Shown here one piece after another: positions 44,519 to 53,652 of a stretch of 64,000 nucleotides of DNA. How positions within the stretch are numbered: position 1 is the stretch's first letter; each line of letters starts with the position of its first letter. A program made the position numbers and the translations under genes. The DNA is from CBDBKE01 sp965218055 (GTDB lineage Bacteria; Acidobacteriota; Terriglobia; JAJPHL01; JAPKYU01), in assembly GCA_965218055.1 (NCBI GenBank), contig CBDCKA010000002.1, positions 2,728,001 through 2,792,000 on the forward strand. The letters are read 5' to 3'. Under the pieces are notes generated by a model. The model was not told the DNA's origin, ran no database searches, and saw nothing but the letters and a program-made list of their open reading frames with translations.

Positions 44519-47266
44519 CTACTGTACGGCGATGGTCACGGTGTTGCTGGCGATGCCGTCCTGGGTGATCACCACCGCAACGGCGGAGCCGGGGGCCACT
44601 TCCTCCGGCACCCGCGCGTTCACTTGGTAGAGCCCCACAAACCCCGGCGCCAGCCCAGCAAAGCTGGCCGAGGCGTTCACGCCGCCGATGGTCGCCGTGA
44701 TCGGGATGGTAACTGTCTCCCCCGCGCCTGGCTCACCTGCCCCCACCGTCGGATTCGTGGCTCCCAGGCCGGTGCAGAAAATCGAAATAAACTCGCCGCC
44801 CTCCGCCGGTCGCGTCTGGCGGCCGGGGATGCTGCCCACCGGCGCCACCAAGATATCTGTGTTCGCGATCAAAACCGCTCCCTGCCCGCCGCCGACGTTG
44901 AAGATGCCCGGCTGGGTGGGTGCAATCAGATAGTTCTGGGGCGCGGTCAACAGGCCACCCGCACTGACGGCGACCGGAACGCTATCGCCAGGGCTCATCT
45001 GGAACAGCATCTGTGCGTTGATCTGCTCTGGGCCTACAAAAAACAGCGGCGCATCCTGGCCGCCAATGCGTACGCTGACCCCGGCCAGCTCCCGCTCCAG
45101 CGGGAGTTGGGTGGCGAAATTGTTCCCGCCAGCGAAGCGCGCCCCGAACAGGGAGATGATGCCGCCGGGAACCAGCGGCCGCCGCTTGGTGAAGCCGGCC
45201 CCTTCCACCACCCCGTCGGCGCCCAACAGCGGCAAACTCACATCGCCCGGCGCGGCCGCCGTCGCCACCGTAAAGGAGCGCTGCACCCTGGCAAAGTCGG
45301 GATGCAGAGCGGCAAACGTCACCGTCACCGCGGCGGCTTCGCTCTGCGGTACCCAGGTGCCGCTGTAGAAGCCGGTACCCAGTGAGCGCACTGGGACGTT
45401 CTTGCCGTTAGCGATGACCGCCAGCGTGGCGTTGTCCACGCTGCTGCCGCAGTCGTCCACCACCAACGCGGTGAGCACCCGGGGAAAGGAAACCGGCAGG
45501 CTCAGACCGTTGCCGATGGTGGTGGCCAGCAGTTCCAACCGTGTCGGAGCACACTGGGCCGCGCGTGGCAGACCCACCGCCTGCGTCCGCAGCGCAGAGC
45601 CAGGCGGCGTCACGATCAGCAACACTTCCGCCTCCTGCGGCCCGCCGGAGGAGAACGTGCCGGTGATGGTGCCCCGGTAGACGCCGGCCGCCAGCCCTGC
45701 CTGGTTCACCGAAACCTGCGTCGTGAACGGCCCCCCCGACGCGGTCCCGCTCGACGGGCTCACCATCAGCCAGTCGCCGCCGGAACTGGTCGCAGCCACG
45801 AAATCAGCTGTGAGTGTTCCTCCTCCCGCGTTGCTCAGAGTCAGTTCTTGCTCCGCCGCCAGAGCACCGTCCTGTTCGGCGACGAACAGGAAGCCGTTAG
45901 GGCCAATGTCGGCCGTCGCGGGCGTGTTTGTAGGCACCACATGCAGCGTCGCCGTGAACAGTTGCGGATCGTTGCTGGCTCCCGGCGCCGAGACAGTCAC
46001 CAGTGCATGCAAGACCCCGGCCGCCAGCCCGGACGGATTCGCCACCAGCGTGATCGCGGAAGCCTGGGCCGCGCCTACGCCTGCCGTCCCCGACAGCGGG
46101 GAAGCCGTCAGCCAGGAAGGCAACACGGACAGCGACCAGTTCACCGCTGCGGTCCCGTTGTTCAACACCTGCAGCGTCTGCGCCGGCGGCGCGAATCCGC
46201 CTTCCGCCACCCGGAACAGAAATACTGTCTGGTCCAGCAGCAGCTGGCCGCCCGGCGAGGTCACCACCGCCTGGACGGGAACCGTAACGGAAAAACCCGC
46301 GGCCGTATCGGTCACGGTGATTACCGCCTGGAACACTCCAGCGGCCAGCACGCCGAAGTTGACCTCCGCGGTGACGGTCGCCGGCTGCTGTAAGGTGGCG
46401 GTGCCGGAGCCGGGAGAAACGGTGAGCCAGCTGATGCCATTCAACAGCTCTACAGATGCTGTCCAGTTCACCGAGCCGGCGGCGCTGCCGACCTGCAAGG
46501 CTTGCTGCGCAGGGGGATCCCCGACGGTCCCGGAGAAGCTCAGAGTCAAGGGCGATACGGTCAAGGCGGAAACCGGAGCCGTTCCTACCTGGGTCACCGT
46601 GAAGGTCTGAGTGGCAATGGTCATCGTCCCGGTGCGTGAACTGGTGTCGGGATTAGCCGCCAACGAGTACTCCACCGTGCCATTGCCGCTGCCACTGTCG
46701 CCTGAGGTGATGGTGATCCAACTGTCGTTGCTCGCCGCCGTCCACATGCACCCGTCCGGTGCCATCACCGCCACGCTGCCGCTGCCTCCACTGGCCGAGA
46801 AGGATTCGTTGGTCGGAGCAATGGAGTACATGCAGCCCGCGGCCACGTCGCTGATCTTCGCGATAAAAACGTCCGAGCCTCCGGTTTTAGTAGACTGAAA
46901 GGGAGTTGCGGTGGGGAAGTCAGTCGACGTTGTATCTCCTGTGACATAGGCGTTGCCGGAACCGTCTACGGCGATCCCTCCTCCGAAGGTCATATCGCCG
47001 CTACTCCCACCGAGGTAGGTCGAGTAAACCAGGGCACTGCCGGCGGCGTTTAATTTCGTCACGAACGCGTCGTTAGGACTACCGTTGCGAGTGGCCTGGA
47101 TAGGGTTGGCCGTGGGAAAATTATCTGAGCCCGTTTCGCCCGCCACGTATGCGTTGCCGAAAGCATCTACGGCGATGCCTTCGACGTAGTCGTGGCTGTT
47201 GCCGCCCAGATAGGTAGAATAAACGAGGGCGTTGCCGGAGGCATTCAATTTCGTCACAAACGCATC
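44519..47266 (-). CDS. C-terminal part of giant secreted SBBP/BACON/TIGR03437 protein (downstream of an in-frame stop)
   Basis: Continues in the same frame as the 47267-49069 reading frame after a TGA codon at 47267-47269. It opens with DAFVTKLN and holds SBBP repeats 6 and 7 of a seven-bladed propeller. Next come a BACON domain (WTAASNDSWITITSG ... GTMTIATQTFTVTQ), several Solibacter-type beta modules (NWTASVELLNGISWLTVSPGSG; GDWLMVSPSSGTASGG), and a C-terminal TIGR03437 domain (PLVPGGIISLFGARFAGG ... GPEQINAQMLFQ ... ISIFCTGLG). That last domain is a marker of Solibacter-like Acidobacteria. If the TGA is real and terminates, this part is made only from an internal start such as GTG 47257. 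Probably cell-surface. Confidence 0.8.
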   Translation of the reverse strand, partial: DAFVTKLNASGNALVYSTYLGGNSHDYVEGIAVDAFGNAYVAGETGSDNFPTANPIQATRNGSPNDAFVTKLNAAGSALVYSTYLGGSSGDMTFGGGIAVDGSGNAYVTGDTTSTDFPTATPFQSTKTGGSDVFIAKISDVAAGCMYSIAPTNESFSASGGSGSVAVMAPDGCMWTAASNDSWITITSGDSGSGNGTVEYSLAANPDTSSRTGTMTIATQTFTVTQVGTAPVSALTVSPLTLSFSGTVGDPPAQQALQVGSAAGSVNWTASVELLNGISWLTVSPGSGTATLQQPATVTAEVNFGVLAAGVFQAVITVTDTAAGFSVTVPVQAVVTSPGGQLLLDQTVFLFRVAEGGFAPPAQTLQVLNNGTAAVNWSLSVLPSWLTASPLSGTAGVGAAQASAITLVANPSGLAAGVLHALVTVSAPGASNDPQLFTATLHVVPTNTPATADIGPNGFLFVAEQDGALAAEQELTLSNAGGGTLTADFVAATSSGGDWLMVSPSSGTASGGPFTTQVSVNQAGLAAGVYRGTITGTFSSGGPQEAEVLLIVTPPGSALRTQAVGLPRAAQCAPTRLELLATTIGNGLSLPVSFPRVLTALVVDDCGSSVDNATLAVIANGKNVPVRSLGTGFYSGTWVPQSEAAAVTVTFAALHPDFARVQRSFTVATAAAPGDVSLPLLGADGVVEGAGFTKRRPLVPGGIISLFGARFAGGNNFATQLPLERELAGVSVRIGGQDAPLFFVGPEQINAQMLFQMSPGDSVPVAVSAGGLLTAPQNYLIAPTQPGIFNVGGGQGAVLIANTDILVAPVGSIPGRQTRPAEGGEFISIFCTGLGATNPTVGAGEPGAGETVTIPITATIGGVNASASFAGLAPGFVGLYQVNARVPEEVAPGSAVAVVITQDGIASNTVTIAVQ

Positions 47267-48230
47267 TCAGATAAAGGTACCACCGCCGCCGTGAGCGGGC
47301 TGGATGGGGCTGGCCGTGGGGAAGTCGGTCGAAGTCGTAGTACCGGCCACATAGGCGTTCCCCGAGGCATCTACGGCAACAGCCAACTGGATACTATTAG
47401 TACCGCCCTCGCTACTGCTGCCACCGAGGTAGGTGGAGTAAACCAGAGCGTTGCCGGCTGCATTCAGTTTCGTCACAAAGACATCGATGTCACTGGTGGT
47501 GCCACCCTTAGAGGCCTGGAAAGGACTGGCCGTGGGGAAATCGGCCGAGGATGTAGTACCCGTCACGTAGGCGTTGCCGGAGCCGTCCAGGGCGATGCTG
47601 GTGCCCTGTTCGGAACTGTCGCCACCGAGGTAGGTGGAGTAAACCAGGGCGCTACCGGCGGCATTGAATTTCGTCACAAAGGCGTCAGTAAAGCCTCCCG
47701 GGGCAGGCTGGATGGGATTGGCCGTAGGGAAGTCAGGCCCCAAGAAGCTACCGGTCACATAGGCGTTGCCGGAGCCGTCTACGGCGATGGCGAAGCCGCC
47801 GTCGAAGCCACTGCCGCCAAGGTAGGTGGAATAAACCAGAGCGTTACCGGCGGCATTCAATTTCGTCACGAACGCATCCTCGGTGCTATCGAGAGCGGAC
47901 TGAAAGGGATTGACCGTGGGGAAATCGGTTGATTCCGTAGAGCCCGTCACATAGGCGCTGCCGGAGGCGTCCACGGCGATGCCCCTGCCGATTTCGCTGT
48001 CGCTGCCGCCCAGATAGGTGGAATAAACGAGGGAATTGCCGGCGGCATTCAATTTCGTCACGAACGCGTCCTGGCCGCCCCCCCCATCGGCCTGGAAGGG
48101 ACTGGCCGTAGGGAAGCCTGTGAAACTCGTCTGGCCCGTTACGTAAGCGTTGCCAGAAGCGTCTACGGCGATGGCGAAGCTCCTGTCATTGCCGTTGCCG
48201 CCAAGGTAGGTGGAGTAACTCAGCACCGGA
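46890..48230 (-). repeat. Seven SBBP (seven-bladed beta-propeller) coding repeats
   Basis: Seven copies of a unit of about 190-220 bp, each encoding LVYSTYLGG, then IAVDxSGNAYVTG, then DFPTxxPxQ and usually DAFVTKLN. Five copies lie before the TGA at 47267 and two after it. Seven blades make one complete propeller, which supports the view that both halves were one protein. Confidence 0.8.
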
Positions 48231-49069
48231 TCAATGATGAGGGGCTGGCTGCCATCATACGTGGCCACCTCGAAGCCCACCTGCCGCTCGCCGTTGAGCA
48301 CATAGGCCCCCGCGATTTCCCGCCGGCCGTCGTCCATCTCCTGGTAGACGAGAGGCTTGTGCTGACGGACCTCCCCGTCATGGGTCTCAAGCAACAAATC
48401 ACCCTGGGCATCAATCCGAAGCTTCTCGACGCCCTCAAAGCTGAGCGCGATGGCGGCAGGGTCAGCCCCTGGCTCGACCACCAGGTCATACTCCAGTTGG
48501 CGTTGGTTGCCGTAGTAAACCAACTCCACGCCCGGGTAGACGTCCTTGTACTGCACCTTGGCGTAATGGGGCACGTTGGTGCGCCACTTGTCGGGATCGT
48601 TTCCGAGAAAGTAATTGCTCTTGCCGGGTAACTCCTCCAACCCTGACACCCGTGGCGATGGGTTGGCTCCGACCAGCTTCATGCGCACCACGGTGGGCGG
48701 GGCAGCAGGAGTCTCCTTCGCTTCTGCATTGCGTAGTGACGCATTGCCTCTGCGCGGTGTGTTGGACGCGACGGGCTTGCGCAAGGCCACCACAGCCTCA
48801 GCGGAGGTCAAGAACAGCGTGTAGCCGCTGCCCCGTGTCAGGAAGTCCACTCGCCTGTCGGTCTGCCCTTGATTGGCTTCAAAGCTCAGAGGCAGCTTGC
48901 CGTACGCCTCCGCGAGTTGCACCTTATTGGCCGCCGGAGTTTCTGCTGCTGAGGATGGCTTGCCGGCAAGGCCAGGGCCGGAACCCAGTTCCACTACGGC
49001 GCCGGCGAGCAGCCCAAGCGCCAGCAGCGCCATTCGCGGTCTCAGGCGACGAATCAAGGTCCTATGCAT
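47267..49069 (-). CDS. N-terminal part of giant secreted SBBP-repeat protein, ending at an in-frame TGA
   Basis: 600 residues: a signal peptide (MALLALGLLAGAVVELG region), a domain of the kind preceding SBBP repeats (FEANQGQTDRRVDFLTRGSGYTLFLT ... NYFLGNDPDKWRTNVPHYAKVQYKDVYPGVELVYYG split over residues 60-200), and five SBBP propeller repeats. It stops at TGA 47267-47269 in a conserved place: other copies read QDAFVTKLN, TDAFVTKFN or EDAFVTKLN, and here the codon before DAFVTK is TGA. No frame change is involved, so a point mutation, sequencing error or recoding must explain it. The full product would be about 1516 residues. Likely a surface or secreted adhesion/enzyme scaffold. Confidence 0.82.
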   Translation of the reverse strand: MHRTLIRRLRPRMALLALGLLAGAVVELGSGPGLAGKPSSAAETPAANKVQLAEAYGKLPLSFEANQGQTDRRVDFLTRGSGYTLFLTSAEAVVALRKPVASNTPRRGNASLRNAEAKETPAAPPTVVRMKLVGANPSPRVSGLEELPGKSNYFLGNDPDKWRTNVPHYAKVQYKDVYPGVELVYYGNQRQLEYDLVVEPGADPAAIALSFEGVEKLRIDAQGDLLLETHDGEVRQHKPLVYQEMDDGRREIAGAYVLNGERQVGFEVATYDGSQPLIIDPVLSYSTYLGGNGNDRSFAIAVDASGNAYVTGQTSFTGFPTASPFQADGGGGQDAFVTKLNAAGNSLVYSTYLGGSDSEIGRGIAVDASGSAYVTGSTESTDFPTVNPFQSALDSTEDAFVTKLNAAGNALVYSTYLGGSGFDGGFAIAVDGSGNAYVTGSFLGPDFPTANPIQPAPGGFTDAFVTKFNAAGSALVYSTYLGGDSSEQGTSIALDGSGNAYVTGTTSSADFPTASPFQASKGGTTSDIDVFVTKLNAAGNALVYSTYLGGSSSEGGTNSIQLAVAVDASGNAYVAGTTTSTDFPTASPIQPAHGGGGTFI

Positions 49070-49399
49070 GGCTGTGCTCCCCCTCAGAAACGAACGACCA
49101 AGGGTACCGCCCGCGAGGTTGCATGTCTACTTCATCCCTGCGAAATGTTTTTGCGGCAAGGGAAGGATTGCGCCCGCATCTATTCCTGGAAGCTATTCCA
49201 CTGGAAGCTGGCGAGATACCTCCTTCTCACCAACGATGCCAGATAAACCTAGAAATCATCAAACGGCAGCAAACAATGGACGATAGTAGAAACGTATTTT
49301 GAGTTAGAGTAGACCCCGAGACTGCGGGGCAGAGCCTAACATGGGGTTTCGAAGCAGCGTATTGAAGGTCACGTTGCTTGAAGGAGAGATAGCTGCCTG
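49070..49399. other. Intergenic region between divergent genes
   Basis: 330 bp between the start of the SBBP protein gene (reverse) and malonyl-CoA decarboxylase (forward). Both promoters should be here. I see no convincing -35/-10 pair, operator palindrome or RNA gene; reading frames crossing it are short and lack domain character. Confidence 0.5.
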
Positions 49400-50728
49400 A
49401 TGGTTTCAACCGGCGCGCTGTTTCGACAGGTCTGGAACTCCATCGCCGACCGTGGCCACGACTTGCGGCAAAGATTGAGGGCGGCCGGCGGCGCGTCGCT
49501 GGAATCGCTATGCCGCGAGTTACTCTTCGAGCGCGGCGAGGCCTCCGGGATCGCTTTGGCGCGGGAAGTCGTCGAGCGCTATCGTGGGCTGGGGCGTTCC
49601 GCGCGAGAGGCATTCTTCCTGACCCTTTTGAAACCGGTCTTTCTCCCTAATCCGCAGTCTGTCCTGACGGCGGCCGGGCGGTATCGATCCAAACCGGATT
49701 CCGAAATGCTAGCCGAGCTATTCGGCGCGGTTCAGCCGCCCCGCCAGGAGCTGTTCCGGCGCGTCAATCTGACACCCGGCGGAACCGACGCGTTAGTCCG
49801 GATGCGGGAAGACCTGTTGCGTTTTCTGCCGGCCCGGACGGAGCTCAAACCGGTGGACGTGGATCTGCACCACCTGTTGGCTTCGTGGTTCAACGCCGGG
49901 TTCCTGCGCCTGGAGCGCATCAACTGGCGCACACCAGCGGCCGTTTTGGAGAAGCTGATCGAGCACGAGGCCGTTCACGAGATTCGCGGCTGGGATGACC
50001 TGCGGCGGCGGCTCGCCAACGACCGGCGTTGCTTTGCCTTCTTTCATCCAGCGCTTGCGGACGAGCCTCTGATTTTCGTCGAGGTCGCCCTGACCCGGGG
50101 ACTGGCTTCTTCAATTCGGCCCTTGCTGGCCTCTGACAGCGAACCGCTGGACCCACGGCGCGCGGATACAGCGGTTTTCTATTCCATCAGCAATTGTCTC
50201 GACGGGTTGCGAGGGATCTCGTTCGGCAGTTTCCTCATCAAACACGTCATTGCCGAGTTGGAGGCGGAGGATCTCAGATTGCGGTCGTTTGCAACGCTGT
50301 CACCCGTGCCTGGTTTCCGAACCTGGTGGAATGGTCTGCCCCCCGATCGCAAGGCGGAGCTGGTCGCGGGCTACGATCCCTCCGTCTTGAGCGCTGTTCA
50401 AAAGACCGACTGGCACGAAGACCGCGACGCGCGCGACCAGGTTCAGCCCATGCTTTCGCGGCTGTGCGCTCACTACCTGCTTAGTGAGCGCGAGGAGGGC
50501 CAAGCGGTGGACCCGGTCGCTTCCTTCCACCTGGGCAACGGGGCATCTGTAGAGCAGATCAACTGGCTTGCGGATAGATCCGAGAAAGGCCTAACGCAAT
50601 CCTTCGGCTTCATGGTGAACTACGCGTACCGGCCTTTGCAGATCGAGCGGAATCACGAGGCATACGTGAAACGAAGCCGGATCGCAGCCTCTGCGAAGGT
50701 CAGAGCGATGCTTCGCGACCGATCGTAG
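49400..50728 (+). CDS. Malonyl-CoA decarboxylase
   Basis: A 442-residue enzyme that decarboxylates malonyl-CoA to acetyl-CoA, in malonate/odd-chain metabolism or fatty acid control. The C-terminal GNAT-like catalytic domain is recognisable by CFAFFHPALADEPLIFVEVALT, AVFYSISNCLDGLRGISFGSFLIK (catalytic Ser), FATLSPVPGFRTWW and DPVASFHLGNGA (catalytic His), followed by GLTQSFGFMVNYAYR. The N-terminal half is the helical oligomerisation domain. Length fits the bacterial family (about 400-460). The ATG has GGAG about 12 nt upstream, rather distant. No malonyl-CoA synthetase neighbour is visible, so it stands alone. Confidence 0.93.
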   Translation: MVSTGALFRQVWNSIADRGHDLRQRLRAAGGASLESLCRELLFERGEASGIALAREVVERYRGLGRSAREAFFLTLLKPVFLPNPQSVLTAAGRYRSKPDSEMLAELFGAVQPPRQELFRRVNLTPGGTDALVRMREDLLRFLPARTELKPVDVDLHHLLASWFNAGFLRLERINWRTPAAVLEKLIEHEAVHEIRGWDDLRRRLANDRRCFAFFHPALADEPLIFVEVALTRGLASSIRPLLASDSEPLDPRRADTAVFYSISNCLDGLRGISFGSFLIKHVIAELEAEDLRLRSFATLSPVPGFRTWWNGLPPDRKAELVAGYDPSVLSAVQKTDWHEDRDARDQVQPMLSRLCAHYLLSEREEGQAVDPVASFHLGNGASVEQINWLADRSEKGLTQSFGFMVNYAYRPLQIERNHEAYVKRSRIAASAKVRAMLRDRS

Positions 50729-50831
50729 GGGCGAAATCGTGGATCTCTTGACAAGGTTCAGCGGCTGCGGTGTACAAGCGCAGCGGTAAGCGGTGAGTAG
50801 GGCCGTTCGGGACATATCATTGAGGAAATCC

Positions 50832-51824
50832 ATGCGACGAAAAGTCTTACTCAACGCGCTGCGAGCAATGCTGCTCGTGGAATCCCTATTCTTGCTGTTC
50901 CTTGGTCTGCAGTGGATTTACCCGGGAATGATCTGGTTCTTCATCGGCGGCGCTGGTGATTTGAGAGGCCCGTATTGCTCAACCCTCCAGGCTGTGTGGG
51001 CATCCCGTATCATGAAAGCTGAGGAGACAGCGGTAGACAAAATCGCAGCCGAAACCCAACGCGTCGCCGTCGAGGGGGAGCTGGAGCTGCTGCAGACACC
51101 GGCAGGACGCTACCTGGTTCCCCGTAATACGTGGGAATCAAGAATGCCAGAGCACAACCTCCTTGCAATACTTCTGGCCCAACAACAGCGGGACATCTAC
51201 GGAGATGCGGAGTGGGGCGTTCGTTCCGGAGACACCGTGCTGGACGCCGATGCACACGTCGGAGTTTTCACCCGGAAGGCGCTCGATTCCGGCGCGGCGC
51301 TGGTTGTCGCCATCGAGCCTTCCCCGAATGCACTCCGCTGCCTCCGACAAAACTTCGCTTCCGAGATTTCGGCCGGGCGGGTCATCGTTTATCCGAAAGG
51401 CGTCTGGAACCGGAACGAGACACTCACCTTCTCCTTGCACGGCAACGCTGACGCTGGGAACAGTTTCGTCATTTCTGCCGGACAGCTATCCACACTCGAA
51501 GTTCCGGTAGTTACAGTCGATACCCTGGTGCGCGAACTCCGCCTGTCGCGCGTGGATTTCATCAAGGCCGACATAAAGGGCGCAGCTGCCCGCATGGTTC
51601 AAGGCGCCCGCGAAACCCTCACCGCGCACCGGCCGAGGCTTGTTTTTGCAACAGAAGAGGTTGAAGACGACCCCCTCTTGATTGAGAAAGCAGTGAATCA
51701 AGCTTGCCCCGGATGCTACGAAATGAAGTGCGGGCCGTGCTGGGTTGGCGGCAGGCGCTGGGCCATTGGCGGCCACCGCGAAATCTACCTGGAGACGCTT
51801 TTCTTCCGGCCAATAGCGTTGTGA
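50832..51824 (+). CDS. FkbM-like methyltransferase domain protein with N-terminal membrane anchor
   Basis: 330 residues from ATG 50832 (GAGGA 5 nt upstream; a GTG at 50793 is less likely). One N-terminal hydrophobic helix (about 8-32) precedes an FkbM/SAM-methyltransferase fold: GDTVLDADAHVGVFTRKAL, VVAIEPSPNALRCLRQNF, VPVVTVDTLV and VDFIKADIKGAA. Compared with active FkbM proteins, the glycine-rich SAM motif (normally DxGAxxG) and the DVEGxE block are altered, so activity is uncertain. Its last codons and stop lie inside the first copy of a 66-bp direct repeat. It may act on the same surface polymer as the downstream phosphatase-fold protein. Confidence 0.72.
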   Translation: MRRKVLLNALRAMLLVESLFLLFLGLQWIYPGMIWFFIGGAGDLRGPYCSTLQAVWASRIMKAEETAVDKIAAETQRVAVEGELELLQTPAGRYLVPRNTWESRMPEHNLLAILLAQQQRDIYGDAEWGVRSGDTVLDADAHVGVFTRKALDSGAALVVAIEPSPNALRCLRQNFASEISAGRVIVYPKGVWNRNETLTFSLHGNADAGNSFVISAGQLSTLEVPVVTVDTLVRELRLSRVDFIKADIKGAAARMVQGARETLTAHRPRLVFATEEVEDDPLLIEKAVNQACPGCYEMKCGPCWVGGRRWAIGGHREIYLETLFFRPIAL

Positions 51825-51875
51825 GTTGGATTGGTCAGCAGCGCTCAGTTGCAGGAAATCCACACAGCCGCAAGC
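51810..51875 (+). repeat. 66-bp direct repeat, copy 1
   Basis: From ccaatagcgttgtgagttgg to ccgcaagc; 61 of 66 bases match copy 2 at 53548-53613. Here it covers the last codons and TGA of the FkbM-like gene, but in another frame it spells the same peptide (NSVVSWIGQQRSVAGNPHSRK) as copy 2. Confidence 0.85.
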
Positions 51876-52019
51876 TGACCTCCACCCTGCACTGGTTCGA
51901 GACGGACTTGCTAGCCCGGTTTGCAGCTGTCTGCCGCCGACAATTCGAGATTGTTCGTTGCCAGCACCTACGTCGAACCATCCGTTGGCTCTATCTATCA
52001 CAAAAAAAGCCTTCGCCCA

Positions 52020-53618
52020 ATGCTTAGGAATTTGGCCATAGCTCTGTCGCTCGCGAATCTATGCTTCCTAGAAGTATGGAAAAAGCTGCTTGATCCTGCA
52101 TCTCGATTTTTTACGAAGTCCTCCCCGAATTCGAACAGTCTCGCAGCCATTCTGCTCAATGTATGTCTTCTCGCGGCGGTGACATGGGTTGCCTTGTCTC
52201 TTGCCAGGCCTTCGTCGCACGTAGTTTCTCGAAGAATTGGGCAATGCGTATTTCTTTTCGTGTTACTTATGGCCTTCAGTGGCGTCTTGGTCCAGCTTGT
52301 GCTTCAGCTCCTGCCTCTTCCCCTGCTGTACGGAATACTCGGCTTTCTAGCCTTACTTCTTGTCGTTTTCGTTGTTGTTGTCCTAGCCCTCAAATTCTGG
52401 GATCGTCATCCCCTCAGTGCCGGGGCGGGGATCGCCTTGGTGCTGTTTCCCTTCGTCCCGGTTACGTTTTTCCAGGTGGGCTGGTCCTTGACCAAAGCCG
52501 ACTCCGCGGTTGCTTTTTCCGACAAAGCGCTGGCTCCCCCTTCTCCCACCGAAAAAACACCAGCGACACGTGTTCTGTGGCTTTTGTTCGATGAGATGGA
52601 TCAGCGTATGACCTTTTCTGCGCGACCGCCGACACTTCAGCTTCCTGAGATGGATCTCCTACGCAGTCAAGCAATCTACGCCAGCAATGCCTATCCCCCT
52701 TCGGACGGGACTTTGCTCTCAGTGCCCGCTCTTCTCAGCGGGCAACTGGTCTCTCGCTCCAAACCGCTCGACGCAGACGAACTGATGATTACCTTTGCAG
52801 GGACCAGAGAGGCTGTACGTTGGAGCACTCAGGCCAACGTGTTCTCGAAGGCCCGCGGAGCAGGCTTCAGTCCCGCAATCGTGGGTTGGTTTTTTCCCTA
52901 TTGCAGAATGATCACGGACAGTTTGACGAGTTGTTCCTGGCAGCTGGGACCGTGGGACTATCGGGGAATGACGGTGACCGAGTGTATGGTGGCACAGATC
53001 CACGATGTAATGGAAGTGACTCCATTCGCCGGGCAGTTGGGCTTAACCCGCATGATTTTTACCGAAGGGCGCGCACGCCTGACGAGAGAGAAGCACCTGG
53101 ATGCATATCTCGCCATCCTCGACGATGCCAAGAAAGCAGCCACTGATCCCGATCTCGATCTGATTTTGGTGCACTGGCCTGTCCCGCACAGCCCTGCCAT
53201 CTATGACCGGTCAAAGGGCGATTTCGTATGGAGCGGTAATTACCTTGATAACCTTGAACTGATGGATCGTAGTTTAGGCGAAGTGCGCCGTTCTATGGAA
53301 GATACGGGCACCTGGGAGACTACCACCGTATTGGTCACCAGTGACCATTCGTGGGGAACTCAGTGGGGGAGGTGGCAACCGTTTTGGACCAGCGAGGAGG
53401 CTGCCCTTGCTGACACGACAGAGCATCGGGTTCCCTTTCTGCTTAAAATGGCCGGCCAGAAGGTAGCAATTACCTACGAGCCTGCTTTCAATACTGTCCT
53501 GACCCACGATCTTCTCCTCGCACTGTTGCGGGGGAAAGTCTGCACGCCCAATAGCGTTGTGAGTTGGATTGACCAGCAGCGCTCAATCGCAGGAAATCCA
53601 CACGGCCGCAAGCGGTAG
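52020..53618 (+). CDS. Membrane protein with alkaline-phosphatase-superfamily (sulfatase-like) domain
   Basis: About 532 residues from ATG 52020. The N-terminal 180 residues hold four or five membrane helices. The rest is an alkaline-phosphatase-fold domain: VLWLLFDEMDQRMTF (first metal Asp), SNAYPPSDGTLLSVPALLSG (nucleophile region with Ser/Thr), ILVHWPVPHSPAIYD (His) and TTVLVTSDHSWGTQWG (Asp-His metal ligands). The layout resembles LtaS or phosphoethanolamine/phosphoglycerol transferases acting on lipids or glycans at the outer face. An in-frame TTG at 51921 extends it but gives no better start. The last 22 residues come from the second copy of the 66-bp direct repeat. Substrate unknown. 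Confidence 0.75.
   Translation: MLRNLAIALSLANLCFLEVWKKLLDPASRFFTKSSPNSNSLAAILLNVCLLAAVTWVALSLARPSSHVVSRRIGQCVFLFVLLMAFSGVLVQLVLQLLPLPLLYGILGFLALLLVVFVVVVLALKFWDRHPLSAGAGIALVLFPFVPVTFFQVGWSLTKADSAVAFSDKALAPPSPTEKTPATRVLWLLFDEMDQRMTFSARPPTLQLPEMDLLRSQAIYASNAYPPSDGTLLSVPALLSGQLVSRSKPLDADELMITFAGTREAVRWSTQANVFSKARGAGFSPAIVGWFFPYCRMITDSLTSCSWQLGPWDYRGMTVTECMVAQIHDVMEVTPFAGQLGLTRMIFTEGRARLTREKHLDAYLAILDDAKKAATDPDLDLILVHWPVPHSPAIYDRSKGDFVWSGNYLDNLELMDRSLGEVRRSMEDTGTWETTTVLVTSDHSWGTQWGRWQPFWTSEEAALADTTEHRVPFLLKMAGQKVAITYEPAFNTVLTHDLLLALLRGKVCTPNSVVSWIDQQRSIAGNPHGRKR
53548..53613 (+). repeat. 66-bp direct repeat, copy 2
   Basis: Matches 51810-51875 with 5 differences. It encodes the C-terminal NSVVSWIDQQRSIAGNPHGRK of the sulfatase-like protein. 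The two copies flank a 1.67-kb segment holding nearly the whole sulfatase-like gene. Confidence 0.85.
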
Positions 53619-53652
53619 GCCAGTTGCCGCCCCCCGTTTTTTTTTGGCCTAC

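Noticed and set aside
47267..47269. TGA in the SBBP protein as a second selenocysteine codon
   Set aside because: No SECIS-like hairpin follows at about 11 nt, and the position is a variable loop residue in other repeats with no redox role.
46890..48230. Regularly spaced repeats as a CRISPR array
   Set aside because: The units are about 200 bp, diverged, in frame and encode SBBP propeller blades.
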